A program made the position numbers and the translations under genes. Below the pieces are notes generated by a model. It worked only from the letters and a program-made list of their open reading frames with translations. It was not told the DNA's origin and searched no databases. Below, in pieces: positions 13,001 through 28,000 of a stretch of DNA of 64,000 bases (positions are counted from its first letter, which is position 1; each line of letters opens with the position of its first letter). Location: contig NC_057924.1 of assembly GCF_018873765.1 (NCBI RefSeq), forward strand, positions 3,410,001 through 3,474,000. The letters run 5' to 3'. This stretch comes from Telopea speciosissima. Lineage: Eukaryota; Streptophyta; Magnoliopsida; Proteales; Proteaceae.

Positions 13001-16000
13001 TAGGCTAATTAATGGTAGAGTTGATTTAGGAATTTAATTTCAGTTTTAGATTAGTATTAGGAGTCTTTATTTGTTTATTTAAATGCAAGGTTGTAATCTA
13101 TGCAAGATTTGGACTTCATTGAATTTTAAAGATGGTTTTACAGTTGAAAGGGTAAGATGTAAGAATAGGCGGAAATCAATATGCTTATGCTGAAACAAGA
13201 AATAGGGGCCAATGAGATAGAAATAATGAATCATAAATAGAGTTCAGGTTCGAATTCCATAGATAATATAGATGGGATTCTCTATAATGATAGGGAAATG
13301 AAAGACTTCCTTATGATTCTTATTTTATGTACTTGATACTACTTGAATCTTATTTTACCTACTTGATATTGGGAGCGTGTACTCTTGTCTTCTCCCTCTC
13401 TTCTTCAATTTTTCTCTCTAAACCCCTCTCATCTCTCTCTTTTTTTCTCCTTCATTATTTCCCTTCCTCCTTCCTTATTTACTTTATAGTTTCCTTCTTG
13501 GTTCCTGTTACTACCATACTTGTGGCTGAACAAGAGATCGTTAGATCTATTTATTCCCTTGTCCATTTGTCTGAAACTTCTTGGGCTGTGCATACATTAA
13601 AGGGCGATCCTGATTGTGCATCTTGAGTTCAGATTACGACCACTGTGGCGAAAACCAGACTCTTAAATAGAACTGAATTCAGTTCTTCTGCAATGCCAGA
13701 TTTCAAAGGATATTTAATCAGATTTTGATTGTTGGATTGTGGGAAAGTGAGGGCAAAGAAATATGATGATCTGTATAACAATTTGAACACAAAGGAAGGG
13801 GAAAAACTATCTTTAAAATAGCTAAAGTAAGAGAAAGGATGAGTAGAGATTTTGACCTTGTAAGATGTATTAAAAGTGAAGATGGTAGAGTTCTAATTAG
13901 GGATGAGGACATTAAGAAACGTTAGGAAGAGTACTTTTGTGGCCTACTAAATGAAGGCTCCTCTAGTAATAGGGCTCTTAGGGCTGCATTAGTCGTCAAG
14001 GCACCACATGCCGCAGATATATATGCAAGAATAGGGCGTTTGTAGTAAAACAAGCCCTAAGAAAGATGAAAGTAGGCAAGACATTAGGCCCAAACGAAAT
14101 CCCAATAGAAGTGTGGACTAGCCTAGGATTTTGTGGTTTAGCCTGGCTAACCAAGTTGTTGAACAAGATTCTAAGTACCAAGAAATGCCAGATGAATGGA
14201 GGAAAGTATTGTGGTCCGGATCTACAAAAATAAAGGTTATATTTAAAGCTGCAATAATTATAGAGGCATAAAGCTTATGAGTCATACGATGAAGTTATGA
14301 GAGAGGGTTATTGATACCTATCTGAGAAAGGAAACCACTATTTCGTGGAACCAATTTGGCTTTATGCCAAGAAGATCTACGATGGAAGCTATTTTCTTAC
14401 TTAGGAGACTCATGGAAAGGTATAGAGAGGGCAAGAAAGATCTCCATATGGTCTTTATTGACCCAGAAAAAGCTTACGACAGAATATCGAGAGAACTAAT
14501 CTGACACATACTAGAGAAGAGAAAGGATGTCTTGTAAATATGTCATAATTAAAGATATGTACGATTGTATGGTTACTAACCTAAGAACTATAGGGGGCCA
14601 AGGTCATGAGTTCCCAATTACCATGGGGCTACATCAAGGATCTACCTTAAGCTCGTACCTGTTAGCACTTATCATAAATGAGTTAACTAGAGACATTTAG
14701 GATGGGATTCTTGGTGCATGCTTTTTGCTGATGATATTGTGTTGGTGACAGCCAAGTTGGAGTTATGGAGATCAACTTTGGAATTAAAAGGGCTAAAGAT
14801 AAGTAGAACAAAGACAGAGTATATGGTGTGTAACTTTAGCCACATTGGGACGGTTACGGAGATGATCAACATTGATGATAAGGAGATACATCAAAGTGAG
14901 TATGTCAAATATCTGGGCCCTATCGTAAATAAGGTGATATAGAGGTTGATGTCTCCCAAAGAATTAAAATAGGATGGATGAAGTGGAGAAGTGCGATTGG
15001 AGTATTGTGTGATCAGCTTATTCCTTTAAAACTTAAAGGAAAATTCTATAAGAATGCCATATGACCGGCTATGGTGTATGTGCGGAGTGCTGGGTAGTGA
15101 AGAAGCATCATGTAGATAAACTAATTGTAGTGGAGATGAGGATGCTGAGATGGATGTGTGGCAAGAACTTGAAGGATAAAGTAAGGAATAAGCACATTAG
15201 AGCTGAGTTGGGAGTAGCCCCCGATATGTGATAAACTACGAGAGAGTCGTTTTAGGTGGCATGGCCATTTCCAGTGGAGGCCTTGGGATGCTTCAATTCG
15301 AAGGAGTGATTTGATTCAGATTGAAGGAACTAAAAGAGCCAGGGGCAGGGCTAAATTAACCTTAAGTGAAGTAGTGAGGAAAGACATGCATAGCTTAGGT
15401 CTCATTTCTTGTATGACATAGAACAGATCTGATTGGAGAACAAGGATCCATGTAGCTGACCCTATGTAGTTGGGAAAAGGCTATGTTGTTGTTGTTGTTG
15501 TTTGATTGTTCGATTGAGTGTGGGTTGAGTCGATTCAAAAGCCTGACGTGTTAATTACTTGATCCCAAAATTTCAGTTTGATTCATCTTCATAGGAGAAA
15601 GTTCTCTCCAACATAGTAAGGTCAGGTCTACCACCATAGCCATATCCATTGTAAGGTTGAAGAAGACACTGTTCCTCTTTATTTTAGAATTTTATTTCTT
15701 AATCTTCCAACTATACCCCTTCTTTTTACCTTTTATTCCCTTGTGTCCCATATTTTTATTTGCTTCTTAGTTTGCCCTTTTCAAACAACTTTACTATTAC
15801 CCATGAATTGCAACTTTCCTTTGTTAAGAGTGCCTCATTGATTGATAGAATTGTCATCCACTTGACTACTTAGTTGTGTATTAGTTGGGTGGGCCCATAA
15901 GCGATCCGAATTGGGTTTCAGAACCTCGGAAAAGATCCACATCAATCAAATTCTGTAAGGTGTTTCTGAAATATTAAACCAAAACAGGACGACATTATAT

Positions 16001-19000
16001 CAGAATTTAAGGAGGCCCTTCTGGGTAATATCAGAAGAATATGTCCTAGTTTGACAATCAGAACTTTCCTCTTCTCCACTATAAAACAGAACTCAAAATA
16101 GAATGGAACTAGAGCAGTTTAGGGCTCGTTTAGGAGAACATCTGTCTCTCTTAAACCAAAGCTTTGAGAAGCTGAAACTCAAGTCGAGTAGGGTTCCTAG
16201 TGGGTCCTAACTATGTTTGAAATCTCATGGAAAAATACCCAATATATGCTGGTGCAACAGGCCTGCAATAGGTTGCAGTCTGAACCATAGTTAAAACAGG
16301 AACGGTGAAAAAAAAGAAACTTTGTTCGGTACTGTGTTTAAAACACCTCAGAATGCGAACGGGGTGGTAAGAAATACGATCAAACATTTTGAAAAAGGCA
16401 AAAAAGAGAATGAAAACGGACTTAAACATTTAGATTTGAAAAATTCTGAACCCCCCAAAAAATTGTGGGACCAACTAATACATTATTAATTAAATATTAA
16501 TATACTAATGATAAGTTTATATAATATTAAATTAATTTTTTATTAAAACATTTCCTTGTTTTGGCGTTTTCTACCTATAAGTGAGATCAGTTCGGAAAAC
16601 AGCAAAAAAGTGGGAAAAGAAACAGGATGGCTATAAAAAGGCGTTTAAAATGTGACTTAATTACTAGCTATGGTCTGAACAGAGCAGGGTGTTAAGTTTA
16701 GTATATAACAAGAAATGTAGATCGGGTTTAATGCTTGTAACCAGTAGGGATTAGTATTCAGCGGTATTAAGTTTGAAGACAAACAGAGAAGGATTTATGA
16801 AGTAATGAGGAAAACTTGCAGGCTGTATCTGCTGGTGGGTATAAGTAACCTCAGAGATGGATTTTGGTTGGGAAATCTGATTCAGTTGTCTGCACTAGAT
16901 CACAGCAAGGTAATGACAGAGAGGAGATGATCTGATTTGACAGAGAATGAAGAGGAAGGAGCTCAATCGACTAACAGTCAAGCCACAATGGCAACTAGAA
17001 AAACAATTCTATTAATTCAAATCTGAGTTATAGATGGATACAGGCTTGTATATACAGATTGATGCAATACACGGGCAACGCAGAAGAGCTGATGCAATAC
17101 AAGACCAGTGTAGAAGGGAAAAGACCCAACCCAATCATGCCCCCTTTCCCCCCGTTGTTTAAGTTAAAACCAGGACCATTTTGTGGTTTACCTTAAGGCC
17201 CATATTCTGCCCATAATATTTTTCTGTGCATCTAGAAATTGAATGAAGAGTGTGGTCCTCGTGTGATTTGTATGGAGAATATCTATAAGATTTGGTTGCT
17301 GAAAATATTCCTTTAGCTAAAGATTTGATTAAGATTCTATTTCTTGTAATAGCCAAGTTATAAGTTTTTTTTTTTTCTTTTGTTTTTGTTTAGAGCTATG
17401 GAGATCAACCTTGGAAACAAGAGGCTTTAAGATTAGTAGAACGAAGACGGAGTTTGTTCTGTGTAATTTTAGTCACACTATGATGGATACTGACATAGTG
17501 CAAATTGAGAAAGGTGAGAAACCACAAAGTGACTATTTTAGATATCTGGGGTCAATCATAAATAAAAGTGACAGAGGATGATGTCTCACAGAGAATTAAA
17601 GTGGGATGGATGAAGTGGAGAGGTGCGTTTGGAGTGTTGTGTGATCGACGTACTCTCTTAAGGCTTAAAGGAAATTTCTATAGGACTGTTGTACGGCCGG
17701 CCATGATGTATGGGGTAGTAGAATGTTGGGCAGTTAAGAAGCGTCATATTGAGAAGCTATGTGTAGCAGAGATGCAGATGCTAAGATGAATGTGCGCAAA
17801 AACTAGGAAGGATAAAGTAAGGTATGAACATATTAGAGCTGACTTGGGAATTGCCCTGATCAATGACAAGCTCCGAGAGAGTCGGTTGAGGTGGTATGGT
17901 CATGTGCAACAGAGGCCTAGGGACGTAATGTAGTCCTAGATTGGTAGGAGACCAACTAGGAGCCAATCAAATTGGCTACGTCAAAATAGGGTTTTTGGTG
18001 AAATTAGGGTTAGGGTTTGGTGTAAGGGTTATGTCAAGTCAAGGTAGGGGAGTCTAACAGTGAAGATCCTGAGATGTTTTAATGGAGGGAAGTATGGTGA
18101 TTTGAATTAACAGCAATATAGGGTTAGGGTTTCGGTTTTTTGAAAAGAGTAAAATAGAGGAATCTAGGGTTTAGAGTGGGAGGATGGGGCTAGGGTTTGG
18201 ATCGAGTGCTATAGGGGCAGAGAGGGTAATTCGGTTCTAGTTTGGTGAGGTTTTGATGGGTGGATTGGTCTGTGAAGAATTTGGGTAATGGGATGATCTC
18301 TAGAAATAAGTGGGACGTTGTGGTTTGAATGGGGTAATGGGAAAACAGCTTGGTTCGAGTATTCCAATGGTAGGAGAATACTCGATCCAATTATGGGAAG
18401 GTGTTGTTAGCTGAATGGTTTGTTAAGAATTTTGGGAGATGGGTGGGATAATTAGGGTTTTGGGGTGATTTGGATGATTAGGAGAAGAATGGGTATTGAT
18501 GGGATCAAACTTACTGTCGTTGCAGAGAAATCTTGGCCGCAACTTGTTTGGTTGATGTTTCTTGGATAAAGATTGAATCTTGATCTTGAACTTGAAAGAG
18601 ATCTTCAAAGAACTCGAAGGAGATCCTCAAAGAATTTTAAGAAAGCTTCAAAGAACCACCCGGGCTTCACATCGCAAGGTGTTGATTGGATTAAACACCT
18701 TTCCCACTAGTTTTGATCAAACACAAAGCAAACCTTCAAAGAAGAAACAAAGATGCAGTGCAACAATAGCAATTTTTTCAAAATTCAGAGGTGGGAACCC
18801 CCCCACCAAATCCTTTATTTATAGGAGCCATAGGCCCAATTCCTAATCAGCCTAGGAGTGTAAATACTCCTAGCCGATTCTAATTACACATCACAACCTC
18901 TCTCAAATTCGTGGAGAGATGTGGACTCAACTTATAATGAAAAACAAATAAAGAAAGGTGACTCAAGTCACTTAAATTGAACCACTGGTTTAAACTAGTT

Positions 19001-22000
19001 TTGGACTGGTTCAATTTAAAACACTAAAACATGAAAATAAACTAAGTATAGAAGCTAATCCGTATGCAACCTATGTACCCCTACTTTAGGTCCATAAAAG
19101 TGACCTATTACATTGAAAACCCATGGGACCAAAGGCACAACATGTATATAACCTAACCCTAGACTTATTCCCATCAAAATTAGCCTTTTTTGGTGATGTA
19201 TCTGCACCAGGACGCCCCAGTAAGGAGGAGTGATATGATTCCGATTGAAGGGACTAAAAGAGCTAGGGGCAGGCCTAAAATGACCATAGGAGAAGTTGTA
19301 AGGAGGGACATGCATAGTCTGGGTCTTGTGCCAAGTAGGACCTCGGATAGAGCCTATTGGAGGGCAAGGATCCATGTAGCAGACCCCATTTAGTTAAGAG
19401 TCTCCTGACTTGCTGGGCTGTGCCTCTTTCCTCTTACCTTCATCTTGCATCTTCCATTTTTTCTGACCCCATTAAGTTGGGATAAGGCTGAGTTTGTTGT
19501 TGTTTTTTTGTTCTTTTATTTAAGCATTTACTGCCGTAATGAAGGATGGGATGGAATGAATGAGTTATTGGTTTATGCCTTTTTGAATGTTCTGTGGTGA
19601 TGTAGAGACAACCCTATTGTGGTGAATCAATAGGTTGGTTTGGTGGTGAATCCAAAGTCTCTTTATTTCTTCCTTCATACGAAAAAAAAGAGCTAAAAAT
19701 TCTTGATGTAGATCGAAGCATGAAGAAGAAAAGTGCAAAAAAAGAAAATTTCAGAAGTTACTTTTCACGTGAACAGTACCACATGTTACTGTTCATGTGA
19801 ACAGTGCTGTGGCCCACCTTGACAACTGGATTAGGGTAGGATTTCTGAGATTCTTTTCAGTCTTCTAATTTGATTAGTTTCTAATTTTAGAATTAGAAGG
19901 TAGGCTAAAGTTTCTATTTTATGGGTTTTATGAATTAGTAGTTTCCTTTTCTAGATTTGTTTAGTTTCTTAATTAGATTGGGACTGGGTTGCTTTGTAAT
20001 TGAGTTTCTTATAAATACATGTATGTGGCTGAGCAGAAGAGGACAGAGATTGAAGAGAAAAGAGTTTTGGTTGAAGCTGTGAGACGCGGCAACGTTGAGA
20101 AGCCCTGGGTGAGAGGATGATGGGCTGAGACAGCTGATCCTATCATCCTATCCCCCCTTCTATGTCCCTTCTTCTTTTGTTATCCTTTTGTGTTCTCCTT
20201 CATATGTAAACAGAAAATAGCATTAAAAAAAGAGTTCCAATTATTCAATTTGTTCTTCCTTATTGTGTTGATCCTGGTTGTAATCGATCCCTGACTGGTT
20301 TCTCCCTGGTTAGAGGTTGAGTTTGCATTAATTCTATTACCCATATTGTTGAGTGATCTCCCACTGGTTCTTTCCTAGCTCGAGATCGATTTTGCATTGG
20401 AGAAACTCAAAAACTAACTCCTAAAAGTAATCTGAAATGTACTGAAGATAGAAGTCAAACTATAACTTGGAATACTATGATTGCTAAACAGGAATAAGAT
20501 AATGAATGTAAATTGACAAATGTAATCCCGAATAAAAAGAAAATTTCCTAAATATTCATGCTGAAGGGAAAGCTAGGTTTGGATCTGGTTTGCCTTGATC
20601 TAGGTTTCCAGACTGGTGAAATCAGTCCAGCCATGCATATGCAACTGCATCAGAAAAAAAATAAAAATGATACATCCTCTTGTTTATTCATTATGTGGTT
20701 CTAGGTCACGTTAAGTTTAGGTTTCAGAAACCAATAGTTAACCCGAATTGCAGATTTAATGAAAAATTCAGAATTCAAGAGAGAAATCTGAGAAAACATA
20801 AGCCAGAGGTCAGATAGAACCCAAAAGCTTATATATTAAGGAGGAACAGAATATTAAGGCCCTGTTTGACAACCATCCTGCTCCTATTCCGCTGATTCTG
20901 GGTGGAATTGATTTTTCCAGATTCCATTATTTTTGGGAGTAGGATTGGCGTTTGGTAACAGTATTCAAAACAGTGTTTCAGTATTGATTCCGTAACAGAA
21001 AAAGATCAGAATCAGCATTTGGTATGCACCTGACAGAATCAATCCTGTTTGTACACAATTTAATCACAAAAATGCCATTGTACAACTTTAAATACCATAA
21101 TGTCATTATCAACTTCTTATACTGTCTTATAATTATGAGATGTTATTGAACATCTTTTAAGTATCATTCTCCAAACTCTTTCCAAACTTTCCTGCTCTCT
21201 GACACTTGGTTTTCCTAATAAAACTCTATTGTTTTGGGTTATTTTCTGACACTTGAGAGAACACTGAAAGCATCAATCTGCTATGAAAAAAAACAAAGAG
21301 ACTGGAAGGTGCATAAAGTGAATCAATTTGATGTACAGCAACCAAAGATCTTAAAAGAATAAACTGAAAAATCTAAAAAAAAGGAACCTAAACAGGGGAG
21401 TGACCAGAGGGTTACAAACAGGGGAAGAAGAGAAAGGAGACATATCGGGTAGGTGTTGAGAAACTTTCACTATCAATTTCATTGCTTTCAAAGTAACCGA
21501 ATCAGACAAAAGCTTCCACAATGGAAAGAAATGCACTTCAAATTTGAGAAAATCCAGGAATGTCCAGACTTCAGTCCCTAATCCTCTTCTTTTCATCATT
21601 ATTTCATGAAATAAATGAGTAGCCATCTACTCAGACAACCAAACAACTATGAAAGTTCCCACCCAAGCAAAGGAAAAAGGAAAGCAATTAGAAGATTTTG
21701 ATTAAAGAAAAGGACAAACCAACAGAGAAAAGCAGAGTAGGAGGAAGAAGTGAAGAGCCCTAAAAGACAAAGTCCCAATACAAAATCACAGACATTATAG
21801 GAGTAGAATAACAGGGAAGAAACAAAAAATGGTAGATCGGAAACCCTAGAAGACAATAGAGGACAGAGGAGGAGCCGAGGAGGGGATAGGTGAGTAGGCC
21901 GATGAAGGTAGAGCAATCAGGCTTTAAAAAAAAAAAAAAAGAGAGTCTGGAACAGTCTTTGTTCGTAGGGCTCCCATCCTGCTTTGAGTTGTTCTGGAAC

Positions 22001-25000
22001 AGACGGAACATCCCGTCTATCCTGATTTGAGAGGGCATTTGAGACCGGTCTGTTCTCTGGGAGCATGAAATCTGACCGAATTGCCAAACAGAATTCCACT
22101 CCCCTTTTATTCCCACGGAATAGGAATCAGCGGAGTCAAGAATCATGAGTTCTATCAAACAAGGCCTAAAATATCAAATCAATCCAATGGATGGATTATA
22201 AAATTTGAAGAAATCTCACTTGATTAAGGAAGCTCAAAACAGAACCGCTGAAGCAGAATAAGAGAAAATATTACTCAGAAAGCACACATCAGAAATAGAC
22301 GAAAAGCTGGTTGAAAGCTCCTTCAGTCAAGGATAATATATCAAAGAAGTTTCTACAGATTTTGATGTTTAGAACAATTGATATTTATGAGTCCTACTTG
22401 AACAAGGAAGTTCAAATAGCAGCATCTGATAAATGATAATAGTAGTGTTCTGATCTAAAAATACGATCCAGAATGTAAACAAACTTGATGTAGATCACAT
22501 GTTCCAGCACAGGTGTAGCCGCCGGAACAAAGTTCAAAAACCAGTCCAGAATCGCTGTGGGAGACAGAATGGTTCTTGGTTGGTTCGATGGAGCACATTC
22601 CAACAGACCAGATTTCTAATTTTGAGGAGCATATCATAAGGAATGAGCAAGAACCTGTCCAGTTTCATCCACCCTATCGTCCAGCATATTTTGTGGAAGA
22701 TTATCTTCAGATTTAAATAGATTTTGAGTTAACATATTTCCAGATTTGAAGAGGATATTGTCCAGCAGCATAAAAGGGGATATACTTCCAGAAATAAAGT
22801 AGGAGTCTATCTGTCATATTTGGGAGATTTGCAATCAAGTTTGCTGATTTGTAGGGGGATATTTTCCAGAAGTAACTCCACTTTGTATGGGCCACATGGC
22901 TAGCTGTGAGAAGATTAGTCTTGAAGATAAATTCCTGGTGTTACAGATTAAAGAGAAGATTAATTACAGGTTTGAGTGGGCCCATGACAGCTGGTGGAGA
23001 TTGAATGCAAATTGAAGACTCAATTGCCAATACGTGGAGGACTCCTACAGCTGTTATAATTAGTTTTATTAGATAGGTTTCAATTGTTATTTGTTTCTAT
23101 TTTGGTTTTATTCATTAGCTTATATGTAATCTGAAATTAGAAGGTTGGTTAGATAATTTCCTAGATAAGATTATTCACCCCCCAAAAAAATATCCTAGAT
23201 TGATTAGGACTTTTATTCGGTTTTTCTTTAAATATATTTATAATAGCCATTAGCAGGGATGATTGAATTTTTCTTCATGAAGCTGTGTGATACAGTTGAG
23301 AGGTGAGATACCTACGACAATGATCCTCTACGGCCGGGCAGCTGAGTGGCCATTGTGCGGCCTCACACAGGCAGGGGCAAAATGACCGCTCCACCCACTG
23401 CCGAGCATCCTGCCCGGGTGGGGTCCATGCCCTGCCCGGCTGCCCGGCCGTAGAGGATCCAAATTGAGATACCTATGGGTGAGAGGCCCGAGAGAGAGTG
23501 AGAGATTCAATCCAATTCTGTCCTACCTTATTTTATCTTCTAATTTTCTTTTATTTCCCAATCAATTCTGTGGGTGATCTGTATTCTGAAGTCTACTGCA
23601 ATCTAAGGCCTAACTACAGTGCTGGGATTCTGTAACCAGTTAATACAAGAAGCCCTATTGAGTAAATCCATTGCTGATTGAAGACCCCTCAAAATAGCGT
23701 ATGCGGTTCAGTTTTCTATGGTGTTTTGCTGAAGATCTCCACTGCTAGACAGTACATCGATCCTATTGTAGGGTTGGTTCTGAGTTGAACTAGCTCCTAC
23801 TTTAAAACTGCAGTATTAACCAGCAAACAACCAACACAAACAACTGGATAATGACCAGAAACTGAGATTCAAGATTAGAAACCAGAAGTGGAAGCAAGAA
23901 ATACCGACTTGTTAATTGAGTGAGAAACTATAAAATAGAGTAGATAAGAAAAGGATGATATGACCTTGGAATCACCATCAAAGCCTGGATAAGAATCACC
24001 ATCTATTGAGCCACTGAAGCACCATAGCAAGGGGCTATTGAATCACCACAGTGGAGAATTCTGAATCACCAGAGAATTTGAGGCAGAAAGCCAATTTCAT
24101 GCAACATAAAATCGTGTTTAGGGCTAGCCCATTGCAACATTATATAAAAGAGACTTTAATGTAGTTCCAAATAGGATAGGATCCTACTAGGAGCCAGGTG
24201 AACAGAAGTTCTGAAACTACCAGCCGATTGGGGGCAGATTGGGGTATCTAAGGTCAAATCTAGGGTTATACTTGGGAGAATGGAGTGGGTTTTATTTGGT
24301 AAAATTAGGCCGGTTTTAAGGGTTTTAATGAACTAGGTATGATTAGGTTTCAATGAGATTTTAATTTTCAGAAAATTTAGGTTTAGGGTTTCGGGTTTTG
24401 GGAATGAAGAGAATGATAAGATCTAGGGTTTAGGGAGGGGAATTAGGTCAAGGGGTTCTGGTCGAGTGTCACTGGTATGGAGAGGATGATTCGGTTGAGG
24501 TTTGGTGTGATTTGGATGGTTGAAAAGGCTGGACAGAATTTAGGGGTTTTTAGGTTTCACAGAGATGAGGGGGAATTAGGGTTGCAATAGTGGAATGGGG
24601 CAAGGGCTGCTGTCGAGTATAGGGATGATGGTAATGGAGCTATGGATGAAATTAGGTTGAAGTTAATGGAGAGAATTAGGTTTTATGGACAGTAGATGAA
24701 GCTAGGGTTTAGGGGATCGATTGGGGAATGTAGGTCTAAGTCAGAGGATGAGAAGAAGAAGGGTTATTTGCAGATTCTGTAAATAACTTTCTGGGATGAA
24801 GATCAGCAGCAGCAGTAGCTTGAAAGTTGATTGAAGAAGACCTCCCGATCATGAACAGATGCAAGGAGTCATAGGAGATCCACGTACCCTTCACCTTGAT
24901 ATGACTCACAAGGTTGTCTTGATATGACTCACATGACTCACTCTCAAAAGAGATAACCAGCAGCAAAGAGATCGATTTTTTCAAAGTCTAAATTGTGGGG

Positions 25001-28000
25001 GGAGCCTCCCACGTTTTCATTAATAAATAATATGGCCTAAGGCCCAATCCTATTACGAATCTAAAACCTCTCCCTCTAAAATTCGTGGAGGGGGGGACAA
25101 AATATAACTTTAAAACAGTTACTTAAAAGATGCTCTAAGAGCCAATAGGATTTAAACAATACTAGCCAATAGAAAAGAGTCACCTAAATTGGACCATTGG
25201 TTGGACCTGTTCAATGTAAGAGCTTAAAAAATACTAAGTATAGAATGAACTAAAGCTAAAATAAACTAAGTATAAAATTAAACTAAGGCTCCAACTATGG
25301 CCCTATGGTTAGGGCAGCTTGTCTTCCTTGCGGATGCTTGGATCTGCATCAGACTTAAAAACTGACTCAAACTAAAGCCAAAAATCCTAAAACTCCTCCA
25401 ACCAATAGTTTGCTATGGAGTTATGATGGGTTTCTAGAAGCCTAAGGGATTAGGTTCAGTAACTCATTTGAAAACCAGAATCATAGTGAAGGGAAGAAAG
25501 ACCAGATTTGGAAGAAATTCAATAAGTAACAATCACCGACTCAGATGGGAATGAAATTCTAATTTGAATTTAATAAAATAACAAGGAACAACTCTTCAAA
25601 ATATGAGCTCTATCCAATGGTTGGATCTGAAGAACCAGCATTGTTACAGAATTAGTTACTTAAGATCCTAAACATAAGGAACTCAGATATCATAGCAAAT
25701 TATGAACTGACAGATACAAGATTCTGGTCAACAACAGTTCTTGAACTAGCAAACAAGATATCAAAAAATAAAACTTATCTGGTGAGATTAGGAATTATGA
25801 AGTGTCTTACTTGATTATTGATGGAGAAGGAAGAATGAAGAAGAAGATATGACTGAGCATCACACCTAGCCTCAACTGGAATCGTACTTGAGTATTGATG
25901 GAGAAGGAAGAATGAAGAAGACATGACTGAGCATCACGCCTAGCCTCAACTGGAACCCCACCAGCCACTATTGGCTTCCACCAACATAGCACTGCATCTC
26001 ACAGCAAATCTTTTTTTTTGGATGAATAAAAATTTAATTACGAAGAAAAGGGGGAGAGGGATATACAAGCCCGAAGGAAGGGCGCAAAATAGTAGAAGAG
26101 AGACCCCAGGAGACAACACTACACCTGTTCCTTGGGGAATCTATGACACTAGTAGGGGGGAAGGAGTTAGCTTTAGATGAGACATCAAAGAAGATGGCCT
26201 TCCAAATCATGTCTAAAGAGCGGGAGTTGGACGTCCATCTTCTAAAGTTACGCTCCATCCAGATGTGGGAAATAGTAGCACAAAAAGCAAGCTTTCCAAC
26301 TGTGTCACAGATTGACTTTCTCACAGCAAATCTTAATCTCACAGAATAAAGAAAAGACTCAAGTCAAAATCTCATTAATCAAATTTGTGTACAAGGCTGA
26401 ATCCCCTTACAAACTTATATAGAAGACTCAAAAACAGTGTCAAACACTACAAAAGAAAGGTCTAAACCAATCCTTAACTAGTATGGTAACATAAGCTGAC
26501 TAGGAAAGTAAAATAATGAAGGAAACTGACTCAAAGGAGGACTGGACTTATAGAATCCAATCCAGCCTAACTAAAACACTTAATAACAATTTAAATAAAG
26601 AAATAAAGACACTTATTTAACTAATTTTGGAGGCCTAGCTTCTACCCATATTATAGGCCCATTAAAGTGGCCCATTACAATGAAAACACAGTGGATCAAA
26701 GGTCCAACACACATAATCTAACCCAAGACTTATTTCCATTAAAATAAGCTCAATTGTGTTTTATCTGCATCAAAATAGTTTTAAATGACTAAAAATCTGC
26801 ATATACTATAGGGAAGCAAAACAATTGAAATAAAGGAATAAACTCTAACTAGACTAGCTAGTAAAATAAATCACGTATTCCTACCTCCTACCCATGTTTT
26901 AGGCCCCCATCGAAGTAGTCTATTAAAAAGAGAACTCCTTGGACCAAAGGCCCAACTTATATGTTACCCAACCCAAGGCTTATTTCCACTAAAATAAACC
27001 CATTTTTTCTCTGATTTATCTGCATGAGTTCTGTTTTACTTATAATACTGCATATCGAGAATCAAATATTTTAAATAACCACGCTTGTAGTCTTGTGCAT
27101 GGAATAAAAAGGGAAGAAGAAATAATGGAGAGTGATTGAAGTTTTCATTTTTCATGGTTGAGATGAGTTTTGTTATTTAGGGCCATTTAGAAGAAACCCA
27201 CAAATAGTGGAGAAAACAAGAATTGAAAAAGAGAAATTGCTGCTACTTATGGATTTGATTTGTAACGTATCTGTAGGTGATATTTTCCCTTCCAATAAAA
27301 AATGTGGGCATGTTGCCACATTGGTTCATGGTTCCTTAAGTTACCTTGGAATGTTATTTTCGTGTTCCAGTTTCAATACATGACAATAGAAACTTCCTCA
27401 GTTCCTCCTGAGGAATGAAGCAAATGAAAAGTGCAAGGGACTTTTTGAAATGAAGAATTGGACGTGCCTTTGATATTTTATGATTTGATCTTGAAGATTT
27501 CTAGCTCCATTTGGTACCAGATCCTCCCTTGAAGTCCTGAATCCTTATGTAGGTGGATGAATCTTCATTTTTCTTGGCAGGTTTGAGGCTTAGGGTTTTG
27601 ATACAATGAGCCAACTCCAATTTAGTTTAGGAATAAAAAATTGATTGCCTGCAATACAAGCCCAGTTGTATTGAGATTTTTTGTTGAATTAAGGGCTGAG
27701 AAGCTTGCTGGCTTTGATATTCCAGCAGCGTGCAATGGGGAAAGAAAAAGAGAATAAAAAAAGAGAAAAAATAAGAGGACTGTTTTGGGATTTTGATTTC
27801 TGAAGTGTGAACAGTACCGTGCGTAATACTGTGAACAGTACCTGAAGAAAAACAAAGAGGAGAAGAGAGGGACAGGATGATGTGACCATGGGTTCGAAAA
27901 CCCCAATTCGGTCGATATGGGCATACCCAAGTGTACAATGGCCAGGAACTTGCTAAACTACTATACCCTCGAAACAAAAGCTAAATCTTATTGTATTCTT

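Larger units (their letters stand above)
11129..15944 (+). mobile_element. Non-autonomous LTR retrotransposon with a LINE inside its 3' LTR
   Basis: The 5' LTR is 11129-12254 (TGATGCAGGAG to CCACATCA). The primer-binding site TGGTATCAGAGC, complementary to the 3' end of initiator tRNA-Met, lies at 12257-12268. The internal part is only about 545 bases and ends in a purine-rich tract (GAGGGAG) just before the 3' LTR. The 3' LTR starts at 12799 and ends at 15944. It is interrupted by a LINE at about 13739-15500. There is no gag-pol, so the element depends on proteins made elsewhere. Flanks AACAA and ATCAA match imperfectly, so the target duplication is doubtful. Confidence 0.85.

Noticed and set aside
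21351-22158. Several minus-strand ORFs of 60-132 codons as a possible Harbinger transposase
   Set aside because: No DDE or HTH motif is seen and the frames overlap each other. The element appears non-autonomous.
27622-27977. Overlapping minus-strand ORFs rich in Phe and Leu
   Set aside because: Three frames of the same bases are open because of low-complexity sequence. No family resemblance was found.
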